The notes under the pieces were generated by a model, which saw only the letters and a list, made by a program, of their open reading frames with translations, searched no databases and was not told the DNA's origin. A DNA stretch of 23,960 bases, from contig CAMWOK010000008.1 of assembly GCA_947175845.1 (NCBI GenBank), forward strand, positions 1-23,960, in the 5' to 3' direction. The stretch is from an uncultured Lachnospiraceae bacterium (GTDB lineage: Bacteria > Bacillota > Clostridia > Lachnospirales > Lachnospiraceae). Positions 7,802-15,759 of this stretch are shown here, piece after piece. The first letter of the stretch is position 1. Every line of letters starts with the position of its first letter. A program made the position numbers and the translations under genes.

Positions 7802-9673
7802 ATGATTTTGCTGCCAAAACCGAAACAGGTGGAAGAGAGACAGGGGTTTTATGAGCTGGGCTGGAACAGCGTGATCGCGGTGGACAGCGCAATCGGGGAC
7901 ACGGCAGAGGAGCACGGCTGCGTCTACGCCGCAGTCTTGCAGGACGGCCTCAGACAGAGCACAGGGTTTACATGTGCGGTGACAAAGGGCGCGGGCCGCG
8001 CGCAAGATATTGTGCTGAAGAAGGATTCCGCGCTCGAGGCGCAGGAGTACCATCTGTCAGTGACCGAGACGGGGATCGTGATTGCGGGCGGCGATGGCGC
8101 GGCGGTGCTCTACGGCGTGCAGACACTCTGCCAGATTGCGTCGCAGAGCGGTGCAATGATACCGTGCGTGGAAATCGCGGACGCGCCGGACATCAAGAGC
8201 CGCGGATATTTCTTTGACGAGACGAGAGGGCGCGTGCTGACGCTCGACGGGCTCAAGCGCATGGTCGACCGCATCAGCCGCTACAAGATGAACGAGTTTC
8301 AGCTCTATGTGGAGCACACATACCTGTTCCGGGATCTGACCGAGATGTGGCGCGACGAGACGCCGCTGACGGCGGAGGATATCCTTGAGCTGGACCGCTA
8401 CTGCAGGGAGCGCCATGTCGAACTCGTCCCGTCGCTGGCAAGCTTCGGTCACCTGTACATGCTGCTGTCGACAAAGAGCTACGGCGACCTGTGCGAGCGC
8501 GAGAACTCCTGGAAGGAGCCGTTCTCGTTCTGGGACAGAATGCGCCATCACACGATGAACGCGACGGACGACAGGGCGCTGGCGCTGGTGAAGGAGATGC
8601 TCACAGAGTACGGGGCGCTGTTCACCTCCGGCAAATTCAACATCTGTGCCGACGAGACGTTCGACCTCGGAAAAGAGAAGTCAAAGGAGACGGCAGAGCG
8701 CGAAGGCGTGCATGAGATGTACATCAAATACGTGAATGAACTGTGCACGTTTTTGACCGCGCGCGGCAAACAGCCGCAGTTTTTCGGGGATATCATCTGC
8801 AAGAACCCGGACTATATCAGCAGGCTGCCCGAGAACACGCTGTGCCTGACCTGGGGCTATGCGCCAGAACAGCGCGAGGAGGAGTGCCGTCTCATGGCGG
8901 AGGCGGGAGCAAGGCAGTACGCCTGCCCGGGTGTCTGCGGCTGGAACCAGTGGATGAACCTGCTGGAGAACTCGTACAAAAACATCACAAGAATGTGCAG
9001 CTACGCCCGCAAGTACCATGCGGAGGGCGTTCTCAACACAGACTGGGGCGACTGCGGTCATGTCAACTACCCTGCATTTTCCGTGCCGGGCATGATTTAC
9101 GGCGCGTGCTTCTCATGGAGCCCGGAGGAGATCGGCTTTGACGAGATCAACCAGCAGATCTCGCGCCTGGAATATAATGACCACTCCGGCGCATTTGTGG
9201 GACAGATGGCGCAGATCCCCAACTACAGCATATTTGACTGGTGGGCTGCAAACATCTGCTACGAGAAGTTTGTGCTGGGTCACGATCCGGAGAACGACAA
9301 GCTGCTGCCGGATGGCGTGAAGAAGGCGGGTGCTGCAGAGAAGGCGGATCAGAAGCTGTGCGACATCATGCGGCAGATGAAACAGACCGCAGCCAGCATG
9401 GATGCGCAGAACAGACCGATAGTGGCGGAGGTCGATCTCGCAGTCGAGGCGATACGCATCTGGAACAAGGTCGGAACCATGCTTGCCGCAAAGGAGAGCG
9501 GGGAGACCTGGGACGAGGCGGAAGCGTGCGGACTCGCATCGAGGATGGAGCGCTGGTTTATGGCGTACAAGCAGCAGTGGCGCGCGGTCAGCAGAGAGGG
9601 CGACCTGCACCACATTGCGGACATCGTATTCTGGTACGCAGACTGTCTGCGGGGCAGAAAAGTATGGGGATAG
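7802..9673 (+). CDS. GH20 beta-N-acetylhexosaminidase (intracellular)
   Basis: This 623-residue enzyme removes terminal beta-linked GlcNAc (or GalNAc) by substrate-assisted catalysis. It has an N-terminal GH20b-like alpha/beta domain (about 1-130, ending in VEIADAPDIKSRGYFFDETR) and then a TIM barrel. The tandem catalytic Asp-Glu is visible in FNICADETFDLG, with D284 polarising the N-acetyl group and E285 as acid/base. The strand PSLASFGHLYMLL (210-222) and the conserved tryptophans of WNQWMNLL and DWWAANICYEKF fit the active-site wall. There is no signal peptide or surface anchor, unlike many secreted streptococcal or Bifidobacterium GH20s, so it acts on imported oligosaccharide. AGGGAGG (7788-7794) lies 7 bp before the start. 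GH38 follows after 29 bp, and the pair would trim GlcNAc-capped mannose antennae. Confidence 0.9.
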   Translation: MILLPKPKQVEERQGFYELGWNSVIAVDSAIGDTAEEHGCVYAAVLQDGLRQSTGFTCAVTKGAGRAQDIVLKKDSALEAQEYHLSVTETGIVIAGGDGAAVLYGVQTLCQIASQSGAMIPCVEIADAPDIKSRGYFFDETRGRVLTLDGLKRMVDRISRYKMNEFQLYVEHTYLFRDLTEMWRDETPLTAEDILELDRYCRERHVELVPSLASFGHLYMLLSTKSYGDLCERENSWKEPFSFWDRMRHHTMNATDDRALALVKEMLTEYGALFTSGKFNICADETFDLGKEKSKETAEREGVHEMYIKYVNELCTFLTARGKQPQFFGDIICKNPDYISRLPENTLCLTWGYAPEQREEECRLMAEAGARQYACPGVCGWNQWMNLLENSYKNITRMCSYARKYHAEGVLNTDWGDCGHVNYPAFSVPGMIYGACFSWSPEEIGFDEINQQISRLEYNDHSGAFVGQMAQIPNYSIFDWWAANICYEKFVLGHDPENDKLLPDGVKKAGAAEKADQKLCDIMRQMKQTAASMDAQNRPIVAEVDLAVEAIRIWNKVGTMLAAKESGETWDEAEACGLASRMERWFMAYKQQWRAVSREGDLHHIADIVFWYADCLRGRKVWG

Positions 9674-9702
9674 TTTTTTAAGATAAGGAGAAACAGACAA
9701 TA

Positions 9703-12700
9703 ATGCAATTTTTGGACAAGAGGGTTCAGGTCATCTGTGATGAACTGAAAAAAATCAAGGTAAAGCAGAAGTTTTTAATCGAGGACTGGACGTACAAGGA
9801 AGGCAATTTTATCTATCCTGAGGACGCGCGGGCGGATGCGGCAGAGTGGAAAAATTTTGACTGCAGAACCATGCACTGGTACGGCAAGGATCGTCACTAC
9901 TGGTTCCAGACCACGTGGAAGGTGCCGCAGGAGATGGACAAAAAGCCCCTGTGGCTGCGCGTGTACACGCAGATCGACGAGTGGGATGACGCCAAGAATC
10001 CGCAGTTTCTGCTGTTTGTGAACGGTGAAGTTGTGCAGGGTGTCGACATGAACCACAGGGAAGTCTTCCTGCGCGCTGAGGCGAAGGCAGGCGAGGAGCT
10101 GACGATTGAACTGCAGGCGTACACCGGCATTCTGCACACCGAGTTTAATCTGATTGTGGAGGCGCAGGAGATCGACGCCGCAATCGAGAAGCTCTACTAC
10201 GATTTGTGGGTGCCGCTCGCGGCGTTTCCGCGCATGGACCCGGACGACAGAAACCGCAAAGAGATCGAGGAGATTCTCAACACGACCGTGAATTTCCTGG
10301 ATCTGCGCACACCGTACTCGGAGGCGTTTTACAGCACATTGCAGCAGGCGTCCGACTATATCGACGAGGCGCTCTACGCGGATCACGCAGGCTACACCGA
10401 CATCATCGCGACCTGCATCGGCCACACGCACATCGACGTGGCGTGGTGGTGGACTGTGGCGCAGACGCGCGAGAAGGTCGGCCGGAGCTTTGCGACCGTG
10501 CTCAAGCTGATGGAGGAGTACCCCAACTACAGATTTATGTCCAGCCAGCCGCAGCTCTATGTGTTCCTCAAGGAGCGCTATCCCGCGCTCTATGAGAAGA
10601 TCAAGGAGCGCGTGCGCGAGCAGCGCTGGGAGCCAGAGGGCGGTATGTGGGTCGAGGCGGACTGCAACCTGACCTCCGGCGAGTCGCTGGCAAGGCAGTT
10701 TTTGTACGGCAAGCGCTTTTTCAAGGAGGAGTTCGGCGTGGACAACCGCATTCTGTGGCTGCCCGATGTGTTTGGCTACTCCGGGGCGCTCCCGCAGATT
10801 ATGAAGAAGTGCGGCATCGACTATTTCATGACCACAAAGCTTGCGTGGAACCAGTTTAACAAGGTTCCGTACGACACGTTGATGTGGCGCGGAATCGACG
10901 GCACGGAGATCCTCACGCACCTGATAACGACGCTGGGCGTGGGACAGCCTGTCGCGAACTTCTTTACCACGTACAACGGTCTGCTGCATCCTGACGCGAT
11001 CATGGGCGGCTGGGAGCGCTACCAGAACAAAGACATCAACAACGATATCCTGATCTCCTACGGCTACGGCGATGGCGGCGGCGGCCCGACCAGGGAGATG
11101 CTCGAGACCTCGATCCGTATGGAGAAGGGTGTCAAGGGCATTCCCAAGGTGCGCCAGGCGTTTGCGCGCACGTACTTTGACGAGCTGAAAGAGCGCGTGG
11201 GGGACAACAGACGGCTGCCTGTGTGGGAGGGCGAGTTCTACTTCGAGTACCACAGGGGAACGCTGACTTCCATGGCGAGAAACAAGCGCTCCAACCGCAA
11301 GTCTGAGCTGGGTCTGATGGATCTGGAACTGCTGTCGGTGCTGGCGGCGCAGGAGACGGCGTACCCTGCACAGGAGCTGGAATCCATGTGGAAGACTGTG
11401 CTGTTAAACCAGTTCCACGACATCCTGCCAGGTTCGTCCATCCGCGAGGTGTACGAGGTGACAAAGGCAGAGTACGAGGCGATTGCGGCACAGCTTGCAG
11501 ACCTGATCGGCACGCGCGCGAGGGCGCTTGCGGGAACCGGCGACGCCGTGACAGTATTCAACACGACCGGGACGACGCGGGCGGACATCGTGAACCTCGG
11601 CGCGTTTGCGGGCAGCGCGATTGCGGACAGCGACGGCGTGGTATACCCGGTGCAGAAGACCGCGGACGGCAGCGTGGCGTTTGTGAAGAACCTGCCATCC
11701 AAGGGGTATAAGTCGTTCACAGCGGCGCAGGCAGCGCCGGAGGACAGCCCGTTCACACGCGTGAGCGACTACGAGCTTGAGACGCCGTTCTACACGGTAA
11801 AGCTGGACGAGCAGGGCATGTTTACCAGCATCTACGACAAGGAGAACGACCGCGAGGTGATTCAGCCGGGCAAGCGCGCGAACCTGCTGCGCATGTACGA
11901 GGACAAGCCGATATACTACGATAACTGGGACATTGACATCTACTACACCGAGAAGTACTGGGATGTGGACGATCTGACCTCTATGGAGTGGACCGAGATC
12001 GGACCGGTGCGCGCGGTGCTCGAACTCAGAAGAGCCGCGTCGAACTCGACTGTGGACCAGAAGATTATCTTCTATGCGCAGAGCCGCAGGATTGAGTTTG
12101 TGACGCATGTGGACTGGAAGGAGCACCAGACACTGCTCAAGGTGCACTTCCCGGTGGCAGTGCACACGGACGAGGCGACTTTCGACGTGCAGTTTGGAAA
12201 CCTGACCAGAAAGACGCACCAGAATACAAGTTGGGATGTGGCGCGGTTTGAGAGCTGCGGCCAGAAGTGGATAGATCTCTCCGAGGGCCACTATGGCGTA
12301 TCCCTGCTCAACGACTGCAAGTACGGGCACTCCGTGAAGGATTCCGACATGGCGCTGACGCTTGTGAAGTCAGGCATCGAGCCGAACCCGACGACGGACC
12401 AGGAGGAGCATGTGTTCACGTACGCGCTCTATCCGCACGCGGAGGGCTGGCGCGCAGCGGGCACTGTGGCTGAGGCGTACAACTTAAACCAGCCGCTCAC
12501 CGCTCTGACAGGCACCGCGGCCAAAGAGGCGTACTCCTTCGCGTCCGTGGATCACAGCAACGTGGTTATCGAGACCATCAAGCGCGCGGAGGACGGACAG
12601 GGAACCATCATTCGTATGTACGAGTCAGAGAACGCCTACACCAAGGCGAAACTGACCGTCAACACCCCGTTCCAGCACGCGTCTGTCTGCAACCTGATCG

Positions 12701-12789
12701 AGGAGGCAGAGGGCGAAGCTGCAGTTTCCGGAAATGAGATTGAAGTGGTGTTAAAGCCGTATGAGGTCGTGACAGTGAAGATCAGCTAA
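9703..12789 (+). CDS. GH38 alpha-mannosidase (intracellular)
   Basis: This 1028-residue zinc-dependent alpha-mannosidase has an N-terminal beta domain (about 1-225), a catalytic barrel-like domain and C-terminal beta-sandwiches. By analogy with Golgi mannosidase II, the zinc ligands are H243 and D245 (CIGHTHIDVAWWW, 238-250), D355 (LWLPDVFGYSGALPQI, 351-366, also the nucleophile) and H572 (LLNQFHDILPGSS, 567-579). The EGGMWVEADCNLTSGESLARQ region near 312-332 is typical of bacterial members. No signal peptide is present. AAGGAG at 9685-9690 precedes the start by 12 bp. Known relatives remove alpha-1,2-, 1,3- or 1,6-mannose; specificity cannot be read here. With GH20 upstream, it should strip the two alpha-mannoses of a trimmed N-glycan and leave Man-beta-1,4-GlcNAc for the GH130 enzyme (inference). 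Confidence 0.94.
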   Translation: MQFLDKRVQVICDELKKIKVKQKFLIEDWTYKEGNFIYPEDARADAAEWKNFDCRTMHWYGKDRHYWFQTTWKVPQEMDKKPLWLRVYTQIDEWDDAKNPQFLLFVNGEVVQGVDMNHREVFLRAEAKAGEELTIELQAYTGILHTEFNLIVEAQEIDAAIEKLYYDLWVPLAAFPRMDPDDRNRKEIEEILNTTVNFLDLRTPYSEAFYSTLQQASDYIDEALYADHAGYTDIIATCIGHTHIDVAWWWTVAQTREKVGRSFATVLKLMEEYPNYRFMSSQPQLYVFLKERYPALYEKIKERVREQRWEPEGGMWVEADCNLTSGESLARQFLYGKRFFKEEFGVDNRILWLPDVFGYSGALPQIMKKCGIDYFMTTKLAWNQFNKVPYDTLMWRGIDGTEILTHLITTLGVGQPVANFFTTYNGLLHPDAIMGGWERYQNKDINNDILISYGYGDGGGGPTREMLETSIRMEKGVKGIPKVRQAFARTYFDELKERVGDNRRLPVWEGEFYFEYHRGTLTSMARNKRSNRKSELGLMDLELLSVLAAQETAYPAQELESMWKTVLLNQFHDILPGSSIREVYEVTKAEYEAIAAQLADLIGTRARALAGTGDAVTVFNTTGTTRADIVNLGAFAGSAIADSDGVVYPVQKTADGSVAFVKNLPSKGYKSFTAAQAAPEDSPFTRVSDYELETPFYTVKLDEQGMFTSIYDKENDREVIQPGKRANLLRMYEDKPIYYDNWDIDIYYTEKYWDVDDLTSMEWTEIGPVRAVLELRRAASNSTVDQKIIFYAQSRRIEFVTHVDWKEHQTLLKVHFPVAVHTDEATFDVQFGNLTRKTHQNTSWDVARFESCGQKWIDLSEGHYGVSLLNDCKYGHSVKDSDMALTLVKSGIEPNPTTDQEEHVFTYALYPHAEGWRAAGTVAEAYNLNQPLTALTGTAAKEAYSFASVDHSNVVIETIKRAEDGQGTIIRMYESENAYTKAKLTVNTPFQHASVCNLIEEAEGEAAVSGNEIEVVLKPYEVVTVKIS

Positions 12790-12805
12790 ACGATATAAGA
12801 GGCAC

Positions 12806-12846
12806 GCAAAGGGCACTTCACACAGGGAAGTGCCCTTTGCGGCTTT
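12806..12846 (+). terminator. Strong hairpin after GH38
   Basis: A perfect 14-bp stem pairs 12806-12819 (GCAAAGGGCACTTC) with 12827-12840 (GAAGTGCCCTTTGC) around a 7-nt loop, followed by GGCTTTT. The T-run is only four bases and starts three bases after the stem, so it may act as an attenuator or a 3'-end stabiliser. No clear promoter is seen between it and the GH2 gene, so GH2 probably depends on read-through. Confidence 0.65.
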
Positions 12847-12894
12847 TGGGGGTGACACGCCCCGACAGGTAAGAAGAGATTGGAGATTACACTG

Positions 12895-15717
12895 ATGAGA
12901 AAGTATGAAAAACTGGAACTGATCCATGAGAATGTCCTGCCCCCGCGGGCGCATTATATTCCGTATGATACGCTGGAGAAAGCGCTGCGGGGCCGGAAGG
13001 AAGATTCCGCCTACTACAGGCTGCTCAACGGGGAGTGGGAGTTTCGATATTTTGCCAGGGATATTGACTGCCCGGAAAAGATCACAGAGTGGGACAAGGT
13101 GAGGGTGCCTTCCTGCTGGCAGACCACCGGCTATGAGAAGCCCTACTACACCAACGTGGACTATCCCTATCCGGTGGATCCGCCCTACGTTCCGGACGAT
13201 AACCCGCTTGGCGTGTACCGAAAGGTGATTACCGTGACGGCCGAAGAGGCAGCGCGGGACAACACCATCGTCTTTGAGGGGGTGTCCCCCTGTGTGGAAC
13301 TCTTTGTGAACGGAACGTATGTGGGGTACTCCACCGTGTCCCACTCCACCTCGGAGTTTGCCATTGACCTGAAAGAGGGGGAGAACGAAATCCTCGCGAG
13401 GGTTTACAAGTGGTGCGTATCCAGCTACTTAGAGGACCAGGATTTCCTGCGCAACAACGGTATTTTCCGGGATGTGTATCTGTTGAGCAGACCCGGGGGG
13501 CATCTGTTTGACGTCAATATCGGATTTGACGCTTCGGGGATCTGCTATGACGGAAACTATCGGGTGTTTGACGCTGAGGGCAGGGAGACAAACCTGGAAA
13601 ATCCGATTCTGTGGAATGCGGAACAGCCGTATCTGTACACGGTTGTGGTCGAGGAAGCCAATGAATTTATCCCTGTCCGGATCGGTCTGAGGGACCAGAA
13701 GGTTACAGAGAGCGGGGAACTGCTGATCAACGGCGTCAGCGTGAAGCTCAAGGGCGTCAACCACCATGACACGCACGCGCACAACGGCTATGTCCTGACC
13801 TGCGACGAGATGCGCAGCGAGCTTCTGCGCATGAAGGAACTCAATATCAATACCATCCGCACGTCACACTATCCGCCCCAGGCAGCTTTCATCGAGCTGT
13901 GTGACGAACTGGGGTTCTATGTGGTGGACGAGGCGGATCTGGAGAGCCATGGCTTCTCGACGAGAGAGTGCGCGTGGACGTACGATGCCGACGCGATCTG
14001 GCCGGCGAGAAATGCACAGTGGAGAGACGCCTTTGTGGACAGGGCGGCACGCCTCTACGAGCGGGATAAAAACAATGCCTGCGTGGTGATGTTCAGCCTG
14101 GGAAACGAGAGCAATTACGGGGAAAATTTCGCCGCCATGAGCCAGTATGTCAGGGCGCGCGAAAAGGAGAGAAAGGGAACAGACAGGCTGGTGCACTACG
14201 AGAACGCCAGCTGCAACAATACGATGGCAAAGGACCCGGACACCATCGACGTGGTCAGCAGGATGTACTGGCGGACGGGCGACATGGTGGCCTACCATGA
14301 GAATACCGGCGACACAAGGCCTATGTTTCTCTGCGAGTACAGCCACGCCATGGGCAACGGCCCGGGAGATCTGGCGGACTACTGGAGAGTCTTTCGGCAG
14401 CATCCCTACATGATAGGCGGCTGTATCTGGGAGTGGGCTGACCACGTGGCGCCGGACGAACAGGGCAGGCTCTGCTACGGCGGCGATTTCGGGGAGGAGA
14501 CGCACGACGGCAATTTCTGCTGTGACGGTCTGGTATTTTCCGACAGGAGCTTTAAGGCGGGTTCCATGGAGGCCAAATACGCCTACCAGCCGATGGCTGC
14601 CTCCTGGGAAAACGGGATGCTGACGGTCTGGAACCGACACGATTTCCGCGATCTGTCCGAGTTTGCGTTCACGTGGGAGGTGACAGCGGACGGAGCGGTG
14701 ACATCCCAGGGAAGCCTGAACCTTGCCGCGGCAGGGCACGCGTGTGTGTCTGTTCCGCTGGCGCTTGAGATTCCGGCGAGCAGATTCGGCGCCTACTTAA
14801 GGATTTCCATGAAGGACAGCGACGGGCACGAGACGGCGTTTGAGCAGATCGCGCTGGAATCCGCACAGATGCAGGCTGCGCAACACACAGATCGCGCCGG
14901 GGAGGTTGAAATCACGGCGCAGGGCGAACATGCCGTGATCGCGGGCGAAGGATTTTCCTATCGGTTCAACCTCCACTACGGATATCTGGAGGAACTAGGA
15001 GACTATCTGAAAACGCCGATGGAGCTGACTGTCTGGAAAGCGCCCACCGATAACGAGCGCAATATAAAGAACCAGTGGTACAATGAAAAGTATGACAAGG
15101 TGCACACAAAGGTGTACAGCTGTGAGATTAACGGCAGCCGGATTGTGGTGAAGGCCGCCCTCGAACCGGTGTCCAGAAGCCCGTTCTTCCGCTTTGAGAC
15201 GGTTTACACATTCTCTGCGGACGGGCGCATTGACGTGGAGCTCAACGGCGATTTCAGCCAGAACAGACCGTTCCTCCCGCGGCTGGGATTCGCGTTCAAG
15301 ACTGTGGAGAAGGATTTTGTATACTTTGGATACGGGCCGTACGAGTCCTATATTGATATGCATCACGGCTCCTGGATGGGAAGGTTTGAGAGCAGCGCAG
15401 AGAAGGAGTATGTGCCCTACATCAAGCCGCAGGAGCACGGAAGCCACTACAACACCAAGTATCTCAAACTCGGAAAATATGCCTTTGTGTCCAGACAGGG
15501 ATTTTCGTTAAATGTATCGGCGTATTCCGTCAGGGAGCTGGCTGGAAAGGCGCACGATTTTGAGCTTGTCAGGGATGACTGCACCAATGTGCGGATAGAC
15601 TACAAGGTCAGCGGAATCGGCTCTGCAAGCTGCGGGCCGGAGCTGTATGAGAAATACCGGATGAACGACAAGAAGGTGCACTTTGCATTCTCGATTGTCC
15701 GCGCGGAAGAAATATGA
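12895..15717 (+). CDS. GH2 beta-galactosidase, LacZ-type (intracellular)
   Basis: This 940-residue enzyme should remove terminal beta-galactose. Domain order is: a sugar-binding jelly roll (about 1-195), a compact Ig-like domain (about 200-275), a TIM barrel (about 285-580) and C-terminal beta domains including the LacZ small-chain type (VWKAPTDNERNIKNQW). Motifs include KGVNHHDTHAHNGY, NTIRTSHYPP and GFYVVDEADLESHGF. The acid/base is E405 (MFSLGNES) and the nucleophile is E481 (MFLCEYSHAMGNGPG). The first Ig-like domain is shorter than in E. coli LacZ. I chose ATG 12895 because GGAG at 12882-12885 sits 9 bp upstream; the in-frame TTG at 12880 would add five residues but overlaps that site. 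There is no signal peptide. In this locus LacNAc-type galactose is a more likely target than lactose (inference). Confidence 0.93.
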   Translation: MRKYEKLELIHENVLPPRAHYIPYDTLEKALRGRKEDSAYYRLLNGEWEFRYFARDIDCPEKITEWDKVRVPSCWQTTGYEKPYYTNVDYPYPVDPPYVPDDNPLGVYRKVITVTAEEAARDNTIVFEGVSPCVELFVNGTYVGYSTVSHSTSEFAIDLKEGENEILARVYKWCVSSYLEDQDFLRNNGIFRDVYLLSRPGGHLFDVNIGFDASGICYDGNYRVFDAEGRETNLENPILWNAEQPYLYTVVVEEANEFIPVRIGLRDQKVTESGELLINGVSVKLKGVNHHDTHAHNGYVLTCDEMRSELLRMKELNINTIRTSHYPPQAAFIELCDELGFYVVDEADLESHGFSTRECAWTYDADAIWPARNAQWRDAFVDRAARLYERDKNNACVVMFSLGNESNYGENFAAMSQYVRAREKERKGTDRLVHYENASCNNTMAKDPDTIDVVSRMYWRTGDMVAYHENTGDTRPMFLCEYSHAMGNGPGDLADYWRVFRQHPYMIGGCIWEWADHVAPDEQGRLCYGGDFGEETHDGNFCCDGLVFSDRSFKAGSMEAKYAYQPMAASWENGMLTVWNRHDFRDLSEFAFTWEVTADGAVTSQGSLNLAAAGHACVSVPLALEIPASRFGAYLRISMKDSDGHETAFEQIALESAQMQAAQHTDRAGEVEITAQGEHAVIAGEGFSYRFNLHYGYLEELGDYLKTPMELTVWKAPTDNERNIKNQWYNEKYDKVHTKVYSCEINGSRIVVKAALEPVSRSPFFRFETVYTFSADGRIDVELNGDFSQNRPFLPRLGFAFKTVEKDFVYFGYGPYESYIDMHHGSWMGRFESSAEKEYVPYIKPQEHGSHYNTKYLKLGKYAFVSRQGFSLNVSAYSVRELAGKAHDFELVRDDCTNVRIDYKVSGIGSASCGPELYEKYRMNDKKVHFAFSIVRAEEI

Positions 15718-15720
15718 TAT

Positions 15721-15752
15721 AAAAAAGGGGGCGCATTGCGCGCCCCTTTTTT
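15721..15752. terminator. Bidirectional terminator between GH2 and the ABC exporter genes
   Basis: AAAAAAGGGG (15721-15730) pairs with CCCCTTTTTT (15743-15752). GCGC pairs with GCGC inside it, with one bulge and a tiny ATT loop. The flanking A6/T6 tracts supply a U-tract in both directions. The element lies between the converging stop codons at 15717 (+) and 15760 (-), so it can end both transcripts. Confidence 0.88.
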
Positions 15753-15759
15753 GCTTTGG

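Noticed and set aside
9775..11253. 492-codon open frame on the minus strand inside the GH38 gene
   Set aside because: It lies wholly opposite a clearly conserved enzyme in GC-rich DNA, its translation is Arg/His/Leu-rich with no recognisable motif, and it has no proper ribosome site.
12880..12894. TTG start for the GH2 gene
   Set aside because: It would use up the GGAG that sits ideally before ATG 12895, and its own upstream purine tract is a weaker site.
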